A stretch of DNA of 64,000 nt from Paludibaculum fermentans_A (GTDB taxonomy: Bacteria; Acidobacteriota; Terriglobia; Bryobacterales; Bryobacteraceae), in contig NZ_JBPJAQ010000001.1 in the NCBI RefSeq assembly GCF_051172195.1, positions 4,092,001 to 4,156,000 on the forward strand, given 5' to 3'. The notes beneath the pieces are model-generated. The model ran no database searches, was not told where the DNA came from, and worked only from the letters and a program-made list of their open reading frames with translations. This document shows, in pieces, positions 35,872-43,879 of the stretch; position 1 is the stretch's first letter, and each line of letters opens with the position of its first letter. The position numbers and the translations under genes were made by a program.

Positions 35872-37229
35872 GCAGTTTTGAAGCCGCGGCCCGTTCCGCC
35901 GAATCCAGGCCCCTGGAAGGGGATCCGAAGGAATCGCGGCCCTGGCTGCCGGCCCTGCTTTGGCTGGCAGTGCTGGGGCCATTGTTCTTTCTGAGCTACG
36001 GGTTTGCCAATTGGGTGACGGGCCTGCGTGAGAATGTACCGGAGGTGGCGTTTGCGTGGGAGCGCCACATTCCGTTCTGGGCCTGGACGATTGTGCCCTA
36101 CTGGTCGACGGATCTGTTCTACGCCGTCTCGGTGTTCCTGTGCCGCACCCGGAATGAGTTGCGGACGCATGTCAGCCGGCTGATCGTCGTGCAGCTTGTG
36201 TGCGTGACCGGCTTCCTGGCGGCGCCACTGCAATTCGGGTTTGAACGCCCCGTCTCGGAGGGATTCTTCGGCGGCCTGTTTGACGCGTTGATGAGCTTCG
36301 ACAAGCCGTTTAACCAGGCGCCCTCGCTGCACATTGCGCTGATCACGGTGCTCTGGGCGCGGTATGCGCGGCATTTCGGCGGGGCCACGATGTGGCTGCT
36401 GCGGATCTGGTTTGTACTGATGGCGGTTTCGACGCTGACGACTTACCAGCATCACTTCATCGATCTGCCAGCGGGCTTGTGGGTGGGGCTGCTGGCGATG
36501 GCTTTGTTTCCGGAAGAAGGGTGGGCCGGACGATTGGCACGATCCCGGGATCCGCGCCGGTTTGCGCTGGGTGCGGCCTATCTGGCGGGCGGGTTGATTT
36601 GCGCGCTTGCCGCGTACCTGATGGGGGGGCTCGGTTGGCTACTGGCATGGCCGGCGGCAGCGCTGGTGCTGGTAGCGGGCTTCTACTGGTACGGGCAGCC
36701 GGGTCTATTCGGCAAGGCGGGCGGGGCCATGGCGCCGGCGGCGCTGAGCCTGGTGGCACCGTATGTGGCTGGAGCGTGGTTGAGCTCACGTTGGTTCACA
36801 CGGGGCCAGGCTACGGCGCACGAGATCGCGGAAGGGGTTTGGCTGGGGCGGTTTCCGAGCCGGAGTGAACTTGCGGAGTCGGGCATGGCTTCCGTGGTGG
36901 ACGTCACAGCCGAGTTGCCGTTTGCCGGACGGGGCGTTGAGTATCGAAGCGTGCCGATGCTGGATTTGCTGGCGCCTGGGGCGGAGCAATTGGACGCGGC
37001 TGTGGAGGCGATTGAGGAGTTGTCGGCGGAGCGGCCCACGCTGGTGTGCTGCGCGCTGGGGTATTCGCGGAGTGCTGCGGCCGTCGCGGCATGGCTGGTT
37101 GCGACGGGGCGCGCGTTGTCTGTGGATGCGGCGATCGAGATGATCAGAGCTCGCCGGCCGGTGATTGTGCTGGGCGCCACGGCGCGTCGCGCCCTGACGG
37201 AATGGGCCGCTGGGAGAGCCTCGCGATGA
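35868..37229 (+). CDS. ynbD: PAP2-type membrane phosphatase fused to a dual-specificity phosphatase domain, YnbD-like
   Basis: TTG at 35868 overlaps the previous stop as TTGA and has GGAAGGG upstream; no other start precedes the first helix. The protein has 453 aa. Several transmembrane helices enclose a PAP2/inositol-phosphorylceramide-synthase-like active site (NQAPSLH at 149-155 and YQHHFIDLPAG at 193-203). The soluble C-terminus has a phosphatase loop with C395-x5-R401 (CCALGYSRSA). E. coli YnbD has the same architecture. It could dephosphorylate or transfer a lipid phosphate made by the other genes. Confidence 0.92.
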   Translation: MSSFEAAARSAESRPLEGDPKESRPWLPALLWLAVLGPLFFLSYGFANWVTGLRENVPEVAFAWERHIPFWAWTIVPYWSTDLFYAVSVFLCRTRNELRTHVSRLIVVQLVCVTGFLAAPLQFGFERPVSEGFFGGLFDALMSFDKPFNQAPSLHIALITVLWARYARHFGGATMWLLRIWFVLMAVSTLTTYQHHFIDLPAGLWVGLLAMALFPEEGWAGRLARSRDPRRFALGAAYLAGGLICALAAYLMGGLGWLLAWPAAALVLVAGFYWYGQPGLFGKAGGAMAPAALSLVAPYVAGAWLSSRWFTRGQATAHEIAEGVWLGRFPSRSELAESGMASVVDVTAELPFAGRGVEYRSVPMLDLLAPGAEQLDAAVEAIEELSAERPTLVCCALGYSRSAAAVAAWLVATGRALSVDAAIEMIRARRPVIVLGATARRALTEWAAGRASR

Positions 37230-37654
37230 AACCTGAATTGGACGGCAAGTTGACGGCCAGTTTCCTGCGATCGGGCCGGGTGGTATTGAATGCGAGCAAC
37301 TGTGCGGCGGTGATTACGGGGGCGGGGCTGTTGCTGGGGCGGCCCGGCGCGGGGCGGGTTTGGTTCGCCGTTTCCGCTGTCAGTTGGTTGGCGGCACTGT
37401 ATTTCGGGTTGCGGGTGGCGATTGACGAGGGGCTGTTCCGGGCGCTGGTGGAGGAGCCCGAGGAGTCTGGGCGCGGGTTGGATGAGTGGCTGGGGTCGAG
37501 AGGACTGGGGCAACCGGTGCGCGCGCGGTCGATGGAAGAGCGAAGCCGGGGTGCACTGCGGCTATGGATGCGGCTGCTGATCGCAGTGGGGGTGCAACTG
37601 GCGGCAATGGCGGCCGGGTTGCTGCTGCAGGCGTGGAGGCCGGATGCTGGCTGA
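37226..37654 (+). CDS. Small membrane protein of the ynb-like operon
   Basis: ATG at 37226 overlaps the ynbD stop as ATGA, so translation is coupled. The protein of 142 aa has hydrophobic helices at about 25-38, 45-62 and 112-135. A charged stretch lies between (DEGLFRALVEEPEESGRGLDE). No catalytic residues stand out. There is no counterpart in E. coli ynbABCD that I recall. Its position suggests a structural partner of the neighbouring membrane enzymes. Confidence 0.8.
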   Translation: MKPELDGKLTASFLRSGRVVLNASNCAAVITGAGLLLGRPGAGRVWFAVSAVSWLAALYFGLRVAIDEGLFRALVEEPEESGRGLDEWLGSRGLGQPVRARSMEERSRGALRLWMRLLIAVGVQLAAMAAGLLLQAWRPDAG

Positions 37655-38258
37655 GCTGGCCGGGGCGCTGATCACGGGCGCGACGCGGCTGATGACAGGA
37701 GTGCAAGGCCGGTGGCTGGGGTGCGCACCGAGCGAGGTCCAACGCCTGTATTTTGCCAATCACGCCAGCCACCTGGATTTTGTGCTGATCTGGTCAGTCC
37801 TGCCGCCTCGAATCCGGCGGCGGGTGAGGCCGGTGGCAGCGGAAGACTACTGGAGCCAGGGCCGGCTGAGAAAGTTCCTGATCCATGAGGTGTTCCGGGG
37901 TGTGCTGATTGCGCGAGGGAAGGTGGAGCGGGAGCACAATCCACTAACCGCTATGTGTTCAGCCCTGGATGACGGCGATTCCCTGCTGCTGTTTCCGGAG
38001 GGGACGCGCGGGCCGGGCGGGGCTGTGCAGCCGTTCAAGTCCGGTGTATATCAATTGGCACTGGCCTATGCGGAGTTGGAACTGGTGCCGGTTTGGATCG
38101 ACAATGCGCATCGGGTGATGCCGAAAGGGACGCTGCTGCCGCTGCCGCTGTTGTGCTCGGTTGCCTTTGGGGAGCCGATGAAGCTGGGCGCGGCAGAGGG
38201 GAAGATGGAGTTCCTGGAGCGGCTGAGGCACGCCTTGATCGATTTGGGGAACGCATGA
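37644..38258 (+). CDS. 1-acylglycerol-3-phosphate O-acyltransferase-like enzyme (PlsC family)
   Basis: The protein has 204 aa with the two hallmark acyltransferase motifs: NHASHLDF (H-x4-D, residues about 39-46) and FPEGTRG (about 117-123). The family transfers fatty acyl groups to lysophosphatidate or related acceptors at the membrane. The gene overlaps the previous one by 11 bases and the next by four (ATGA). In this operon it could reacylate a product of the YnbC hydrolase or make a specific phosphatidate for the CDP-diglyceride synthase encoded next. Confidence 0.93.
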   Translation: MLAELAGALITGATRLMTGVQGRWLGCAPSEVQRLYFANHASHLDFVLIWSVLPPRIRRRVRPVAAEDYWSQGRLRKFLIHEVFRGVLIARGKVEREHNPLTAMCSALDDGDSLLLFPEGTRGPGGAVQPFKSGVYQLALAYAELELVPVWIDNAHRVMPKGTLLPLPLLCSVAFGEPMKLGAAEGKMEFLERLRHALIDLGNA

Positions 38259-39193
38259 ATACGAAGGAAGTCATGGTCACGCTCTCCGTGCTGGTGGGTG
38301 TGCTGACGGTGGCGAGCCTGGTCTCGTTTGTCCTGCGAGGGCGAGCAAAGCCCGGTCCGAACGCCGTGCTGGACAATCTCAATGCGCGGATCAACGCGTG
38401 GTGGGTGATGATTCTGGTGCTGGCCGCGGCATTTCTGGCGGGTCAACTGGCCGTCACCCTGCTGTTCGCGTTTGTGTCGTTTGCGGCCCTGCGCGAGTTC
38501 ATCACGCTGACGCCGACGCACCGGGCCGATCACATTGCGCTGTTCATCAGTTTCTTCGTGGTGCTGCCGATGCAGTACTGGCTGGCGTCGATGGACTGGT
38601 TTGGGTTTTTTGCGGTGCTGATTCCGGTTTATTCATTCCTCATCCTGCCGATTGCGTCGGTGGTGTTTGGCGACCCGAAGAACTTTCTGGCCCGGACGGC
38701 GGAGACGCAATGGGGGCTGATGATCAGCGTGTACTGCATTTCGCACGTACCGGCGCTGCTGACGTTGTACATCCCCGGGTATGCGGGACGAAACGCGCTG
38801 CTGGTGGTGTTTCTGCTGATCGTGGTGCAGTCGAGCGATGTTTTGCAGTACATCTGGGGCAAATTGTTCGGCCGTCACCTGGTGGCGCCGGAACTGTCGC
38901 CCTCAAAGACGGTGGAAGGGCTGATCGGCGGCGTGTTGAGCGCGACGATATTGGGGGCGTGCCTGTGGCCGATCACGCCCTTTCATTGGTGGCAGGCGGG
39001 TGGCATGGCGTTTGTCGTCACGATGATGGGATTCCTGGGCGGACTGGTGATGTCGGCGATCAAGCGGGACCGCGGGGTGAAGGACTGGGGGCAGTTGATC
39101 GAAGGCCACGGCGGGATGCTGGACCGGTTGGATTCCGTGGCCTTTTCGGCTCCGATTTTCTTCCACCTGACGCGGTATTTCTTCACGCCATAG
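38255..39193 (+). CDS. ynbB: CDP-diglyceride synthase (phosphatidate cytidylyltransferase), YnbB-like
   Basis: The protein has 312 aa and about eight transmembrane helices. The CdsA signature is present near the C-terminus: ELSPSKTVEG, then SAIKRDRGVKDWGQLIEGHG and GMLDRLDSV. It makes CDP-diacylglycerol from phosphatidate and CTP, the activated lipid needed by the CDP-alcohol phosphatidyltransferase that opens the operon. ATG at 38255 overlaps the upstream stop. In E. coli the homologue ynbB is the second gene; here it is last, so the order is rearranged while the gene set is conserved. Confidence 0.95.
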   Translation: MNTKEVMVTLSVLVGVLTVASLVSFVLRGRAKPGPNAVLDNLNARINAWWVMILVLAAAFLAGQLAVTLLFAFVSFAALREFITLTPTHRADHIALFISFFVVLPMQYWLASMDWFGFFAVLIPVYSFLILPIASVVFGDPKNFLARTAETQWGLMISVYCISHVPALLTLYIPGYAGRNALLVVFLLIVVQSSDVLQYIWGKLFGRHLVAPELSPSKTVEGLIGGVLSATILGACLWPITPFHWWQAGGMAFVVTMMGFLGGLVMSAIKRDRGVKDWGQLIEGHGGMLDRLDSVAFSAPIFFHLTRYFFTP

Positions 39194-39206
39194 GGTGGCG
39201 CGGCTG

Positions 39207-40358
39207 CTACTGCTTGGCCTGGCGTTTGTGCCAGTCCTCGGAGTAGAGGTTGAAGTGGACGTTTTCGCGCGGGTGGGCGGCGACAAAGTCCTCATTCAAA
39301 GACAGACCGAGGCCGGGACGATCGGGCAGGGAGAAGTAGCCGTCGACGACCTGCGGATAATGGTCGACCGCGCCCTGGACCCAGGCGTCGGCGAAGTCGT
39401 TGAAGTGCTCGAGGATTTTGTAGTTGGGGGTGCAGGCGGCGAGGTGGACGTTGGCCGCCGTGGCAACGGGTCCGCAGACGTTGTGGGGGGCGACGAGCAT
39501 GTAATAGGCCTCAGCCCAGGCGGCGAGTTTGCGGGCTTCGGAGATGCCGCCGAAGTGGGAAAGGTCGATCTGGACGATGTCGCAGCACTGGAGTTCAAAG
39601 AGCTCGCGGCACTCGAAGCGGGTATGGATGCGTTCCCCGGTGGCGATGGGCGTGTGGACGGCGTCCGCGACCTTCTTGAGGGCTTTCAGGTTTTCGGGCG
39701 GCACGGGTTCCTCGAGCCAGCCGGGATGGAACGGTTCGAGGTCGCGGGCGATCTGAATAGCGGTGGCGGGATTGAAGCGGCCGTGCATCTCGACGAAGAT
39801 GTCGAAGTCGGGACCGGCTTCGTGGCGGACGGCTTCGACGAGGGCGATGGATTTGAGCCGTTCCTGGCGGTCGAGTTCGTAGAAGCCTGCACCAAAGGGG
39901 TCGAGTTTGGCGGCGCGGTAGCCGCGATCGACGACGCGGCGGGCGGCCTTGGCGAACTCTTCGGGCGTACGTTCGACGGTGTACCAACCATTGGCATAGG
40001 CCTTGATTTTTGATCGCACGGCTCCGCCCATCAGGCGGTAGACGGGCTGGTTGAGGGCTTTGCCGACGATATCCCAACAGGCCATCTCGATGAGGGAGAT
40101 GCCGCTCATGGCGACTTCGCCGGCGCGGCTGTAGTCGTGCAGGCGCATGTTGTCGACGATGAGTTCGCGGTCGAAGGGATCCTTGCCGATGACGTAGCGG
40201 GGGGCTGCTTCGGCGAGATAGCCGAGGAGGGCCTCGGTGTTATTGATCATGCGGACTTCGCCGAGGCCGGTGAGGCCCTCGTCGGTTTCGACGACAACAA
40301 AGGTGAGGTTGCGCCAGGGGGTGCCCATGACCAGGGGGCGGACGTTGGTGATCTTCAT
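39207..40358 (-). CDS. Enolase-superfamily sugar-acid dehydratase (mandelate racemase / galactonate dehydratase type)
   Basis: The protein has 383 aa. The N-terminal capping domain begins MKITNVRPLVMGTPWRN. The barrel carries the metal ligands in turn: DIFVEMHGRFN, GWLEEPVPPEN and IATGERIHTR. These are followed by CCDIVQIDLSHFGGISEARK and a LVAPHNVCGPVA segment with a catalytic-type histidine. That arrangement fits galactonate dehydratase-like members. The exact sugar acid cannot be fixed from sequence. It converges on the ynb-like operon and stands alone. Confidence 0.92.
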   Translation of the reverse strand: MKITNVRPLVMGTPWRNLTFVVVETDEGLTGLGEVRMINNTEALLGYLAEAAPRYVIGKDPFDRELIVDNMRLHDYSRAGEVAMSGISLIEMACWDIVGKALNQPVYRLMGGAVRSKIKAYANGWYTVERTPEEFAKAARRVVDRGYRAAKLDPFGAGFYELDRQERLKSIALVEAVRHEAGPDFDIFVEMHGRFNPATAIQIARDLEPFHPGWLEEPVPPENLKALKKVADAVHTPIATGERIHTRFECRELFELQCCDIVQIDLSHFGGISEARKLAAWAEAYYMLVAPHNVCGPVATAANVHLAACTPNYKILEHFNDFADAWVQGAVDHYPQVVDGYFSLPDRPGLGLSLNEDFVAAHPRENVHFNLYSEDWHKRQAKQ

Positions 40359-40570
40359 GGTAGTGATGGCGGCAGGGCCGGGATCCGAGGTGAGGATATC
40401 AGAGTGAGGTGGAGGGTGAAGAGACGGGCGGCATGCCGCGCAGTGAGGACGAGTTCACTCGGGGGATCCCGCTCGCTGCTTCCTCCATGTTTCGTCGATG
40501 CACCGCGACTCTCCGCGATGCTCTCCCAGGGTGTTGTGCCGCGATCCGATCCCGTCCAGTCGTCTTGCCA

Positions 40571-41227
40571 CTACCTTACCTGTCGCAAGAAGAGGCGCTT
40601 TAGCCGGTTTGAAAGACTTCGAAGCGCGTCCTTTGCCGGGCCTCCAGCCTGGCCGGATCGAGGCGCCGAAGCTACGACTCGGACGTTCCGAACCGGAGTG
40701 CCTGGCGGTATTTGCACCCATCCCTCGGCGGCATTGCCGTCGATCAGCTTCCGAAACAGCTCCTGCGCGCTCTCAAGCTCAGTGCGGCGGCGGGGATCCG
40801 TCTCCACACGGAGATAAGCCTCAGCCCCTAGCAGCAAGTCATGGGCTTCTTCTGCAGAGATTACGACTTCATGCGCTGCTCCGAAGGTATCGAAGGTTGC
40901 GTTCATTGCAGCGGCAAAGTCGAATAGGTATTCACGTCCACCTCGATGCAGGAGGATGGACAGCAGCCCTGCGAAATGGTGCGGCGCACACCACGCCTTG
41001 TGGCTCCACGCGGAATCTTCCAAAAGCAGATCGCGGAGCAGAACAAGGGGAACTGAATCCGGCTCTGCGAGGGCCAGTCTCGCAAGCGACCAGCGGAGTT
41101 CCTGATGCTCGTCGTGGAACTCCTCAGCATGTTTCCCATTCCAGGCGAAACGGATAGAGGCGCGCTGTTGACCATCGTAGTGGAGCGCGAATTCATGAAT
41201 GGACTCGCTGGTATTGTCGTCGAACAT
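40571..41227 (-). CDS. Hypothetical soluble protein next to an SMI1/KNR4 protein
   Basis: ATG at 41227 has AAGGA eight bases upstream; the frame continues further upstream but without a site. The protein of 218 aa is acidic and helical in the middle (ELRWSLARLALAEPDSVPL, EEAHDLLLGAEAYLRVETD), with a basic tail (LSNRLKRLFLRQVR). No domain is recognised. It lies 35 bases behind the SMI1/KNR4 gene on the same strand, so the two are probably one transcript. Small proteins beside SMI1/KNR4 members are often part of immunity gene clusters; no toxin is visible here. Confidence 0.65.
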   Translation of the reverse strand: MFDDNTSESIHEFALHYDGQQRASIRFAWNGKHAEEFHDEHQELRWSLARLALAEPDSVPLVLLRDLLLEDSAWSHKAWCAPHHFAGLLSILLHRGGREYLFDFAAAMNATFDTFGAAHEVVISAEEAHDLLLGAEAYLRVETDPRRRTELESAQELFRKLIDGNAAEGWVQIPPGTPVRNVRVVASAPRSGQAGGPAKDALRSLSNRLKRLFLRQVR

Positions 41228-41262
41228 TGATTGTCCTTCAGGCCGAGAGGGCGCCGTGCTGG

Positions 41263-42081
41263 CTACGAAGAACCCTGATCGTCGTTTCGCAGACCTACCG
41301 GCAAGTCCTGCCACTGGATGCCAAGCTTCGCCAGGTCTCCATCCAACCATTGCTCGTACCAGTCCAGGAAGCCCAGATGCCGGCCACGATCATCGCATTC
41401 CGGACGTAATCCAGCGTCGTCGTTCTGAGCATCCCGCCAAACCTCCCCGCGGCACTGTCCATTGACCACGAGGATGAACCGGATGCCGCAGCCGCAATGG
41501 CAGATATACAAGGCTCCAGGAACTCCCAGGATGATCTGGCGTGGAGGTTGCGCTGCTTCCTCTCCCCTGCCATCGGGGTCTGCCTCGAGCATTTCGTCCG
41601 GCCAGTCTTCCTCGTCGTCGCACCAGACGTCCTCCTGGCTGCACGGATCCTCCCAGTCGTATGGGTTGAAGGCTTCTGTCCAACGAAAAGGCTTGCGGGT
41701 GAGTTCCGGTTGTGTGAGGTCTTCGGGGTCGGGACCATCCAAGGAGATGAGCCCATAGTACGGACCAGCGCCGCCATCACCGATCAGTGTGACGAACAGG
41801 CGATACTCGTCTGGCAATTGCACGCCCAAGTGCTTCTCCCATTCGGACACGGCTTCTGGTGGGAGGGCGGGCTGCAGGTGGTATTCGTGGGTGTCGGATC
41901 CGAAGAGTGTCAGCGCTGGATCGGCGGCTCGCAGCTGGTCCAGTTTGGATTGAATACGAGCGAGACGAGCGGCGAGTGCGGCATTCTCTTCAGGCACATT
42001 AGGCACGAAATGCAGGCTAGCATAATTCCCGTTTTGAGCTGAAGAGGGCTTGAGTTCCGGGCGATTCGTCCGAGGGTTCAT
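41263..42081 (-). CDS. SMI1/KNR4 (SUKH) family protein
   Basis: I choose ATG at 42081 because the preceding 34 in-frame codons look like non-coding GC-rich sequence. The protein has 272 aa. After a charged N-terminus, the SUKH core reads EAVSEWEKHLGVQLPDEYR then LFVTLIGDGGAGPYYGL, and later ICHCGCGIRFILVVNG and VWRD. The acidic stretch EDVWCDDEEDWPDEMLEADP is unusual. Bacterial SUKH proteins mostly serve as immunity proteins against secreted toxins or phage effectors. The neighbour downstream is an unknown small gene. No cognate toxin is seen in the window. Confidence 0.78.
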   Translation of the reverse strand: MNPRTNRPELKPSSAQNGNYASLHFVPNVPEENAALAARLARIQSKLDQLRAADPALTLFGSDTHEYHLQPALPPEAVSEWEKHLGVQLPDEYRLFVTLIGDGGAGPYYGLISLDGPDPEDLTQPELTRKPFRWTEAFNPYDWEDPCSQEDVWCDDEEDWPDEMLEADPDGRGEEAAQPPRQIILGVPGALYICHCGCGIRFILVVNGQCRGEVWRDAQNDDAGLRPECDDRGRHLGFLDWYEQWLDGDLAKLGIQWQDLPVGLRNDDQGSS

Positions 42082-42295
42082 GGGTGCCAGGTGTTCATGC
42101 TCGCCGGGTGTCAGGGCCGCCAGGGATGGCGGCCCGGGTTCGCCACTAGGCTGGATGCGACACGGGTGAGCAACGAACGGCAAATAATGGATCCGCCGGG
42201 CCTGGCGAGCATCCTATCCTCCGGACGGCCATTTTGACCCTCGAAGTGTAGCGCTTTGCTGGGGCACGGTTGCCGGGGATCGTCTCGCTGTACCA

Positions 42296-43015
42296 ATGAA
42301 ACTAATCGCTATGCATGTTCGAGCCTATAAGACTGATTCGATGGGCCGGAGCCGCCAGTTGCCCGCCAGGCAGGGTTCTGGAATCATCAGCCGCCTCCCC
42401 TTCGTTGCCGGGATCCTGTTTGGGCTGGCCGGCTGCACTGCCTTGGGCCAGACGCCGGGATTGAACTGGAACACGCGCCTGAGCGGCGATCCGGCGCTTA
42501 CTGGTGACCAGCGCGTTTCGCTACTGGTGCACAACAATTTCCTCTCGACGGGGGCGTTCTTCCGGACGGTGGGGCCGGCGTTGGGGGCTCATATCCGGGA
42601 TCGGCCAGCGGAATGGGAGGGTTCGGCCGAAGGATTTGGCCGGCGGTTGGGGACCCAGTTCTCGATCCAGACATCGCGAGGGTTGATCAATTCGGGGGCG
42701 GCGGCTTTGCTGGGGCGGGATCCCCGGTATCAGCGGTGCGGGTGCGAAGGAGGGTGGCGGCGCGTGGGGCATGCGCTGTCCGGGTTGGTGCTTTCCGCCG
42801 ATCGCCAGGGGGAGCGACGATTCGATCCTTCGAATCTGGCGGCATCGTTCGGCGGTGGATATGTGGGGGCGAGCCTGTATCCATCGCGGTATACGGTATC
42901 GGTAAAGGGCTACCAATTGGGGACGCAGTTGACGGGCCAGGTGATGGCCCAGAATCTGTTCCTGGAATTCGGACCTGAGATCCGGCGGGTGTTTCGGAAG
43001 GTGCTTCGACGGTAA
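42296..43015 (+). CDS. Exported protein of unknown function
   Basis: The protein is up to 239 aa long. The true start may be ATG 42296, 42314 or 42341; all keep the hydrophobic export segment (FVAGILFGLAGCTALGQTPG). That segment has a possible lipidation site at LAGC. The mature part is soluble with glycine-rich turns (GRDPRYQRCGCEGG, SFGGGYVGASLYPS) and may form beta strands. I do not recognise it. After the stop there are about 270 non-coding bases containing two imperfect copies of GTTACCG-A-CGGGAA at about 43096 and 43142. Confidence 0.7.
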   Translation: MKLIAMHVRAYKTDSMGRSRQLPARQGSGIISRLPFVAGILFGLAGCTALGQTPGLNWNTRLSGDPALTGDQRVSLLVHNNFLSTGAFFRTVGPALGAHIRDRPAEWEGSAEGFGRRLGTQFSIQTSRGLINSGAAALLGRDPRYQRCGCEGGWRRVGHALSGLVLSADRQGERRFDPSNLAASFGGGYVGASLYPSRYTVSVKGYQLGTQLTGQVMAQNLFLEFGPEIRRVFRKVLRR

Positions 43016-43288
43016 GCGGTTCTTGCCGGCAGTGGATGCGGATTGCTACCTTCGGAAGCCGTTCCGTATTAGCGTCACCCTCCAGTAGATAGTTACCGTA
43101 CGGGAACACTGCTCATTCATAGAGTGCTATTCGGTTGGAATGTTACCGAGCGGGAATAATGTGGTCGTTGGCCGGAGCGGTTTGCGTCCTGTGTGGATCG
43201 AGAGGACGCATGCGGCCGCCGGCCGCCCCTCGAAAGATGGATGAGCCGTTGGTGCACGATCCTGCGCGTCTTCGGGTGGAGGTCGAAG

Positions 43289-43783
43289 ATGACGATTGCG
43301 CAGATGGCTCCGGTGATTACCCGGAAGAGCCTGGAGAACACCTACCGGTATGGGGGCGGGGTGATCAGCATCCTGTTGTCGGCTGCTGACACAGGCGGGC
43401 AGTTTTCGGTTTGGGAGAGCGTGCAGAAGCCCGGCAATGAGCCGCCGCTGCACGTCCACCACACATCCGACGAAGCCTTCTTCGTTATGGAGGGGACGAT
43501 GCGGTTCCTGGTGGGCGAGGAGGTGGTGGACGCACCGGCGGGGAGCGTGGTGTTTGCGCCCAGGGGGATCCCGCACACGTTCAAGATCAAGTCAGAGTAC
43601 GCGCGAGCCATCACCGTCTGCACTCCGGGCGGATTTGAGGAGTGGTTCAGTACCTTGGGGACCGCTGCCGAGAACTTTGATTTGCCCGAGGTGGTGGAGC
43701 CGTTTTCGCCGGCGGAACTGCCCCGGATGATGGAGTTGGGCCAGAAGCTGAAGACCGAAGTGATCCGGCCGGTGGAGTTCTAG
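43289..43783 (+). CDS. Cupin-domain protein (quercetin dioxygenase-like)
   Basis: ATG at 43289 follows GGTGGAGGTCG. The protein has 164 aa. A single cupin shows both conserved motifs: PPLHVHHTSDEAFFVMEG (metal-ligand histidines and glutamate) and GSVVFAPRGIPHTFKI (second histidine). Cupins of this type bind iron, manganese or nickel and act as dioxygenases or isomerases, or only bind ligands. The C-terminal helical tail (ELPRMMELGQKLKTEVIRP) is common in this group. It stands alone; substrate unknown. Confidence 0.9.
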   Translation: MTIAQMAPVITRKSLENTYRYGGGVISILLSAADTGGQFSVWESVQKPGNEPPLHVHHTSDEAFFVMEGTMRFLVGEEVVDAPAGSVVFAPRGIPHTFKIKSEYARAITVCTPGGFEEWFSTLGTAAENFDLPEVVEPFSPAELPRMMELGQKLKTEVIRPVEF

Positions 43784-43879
43784 ACAGCTGGATTGCGCGG
43801 CCTTCGGACTGGAGCCGCTGCTGGAGTTCGTTGAGGCTCCCGGCGGCTCCTGTTTGTGCCCGTGCCGTGGCGTCCTGGC

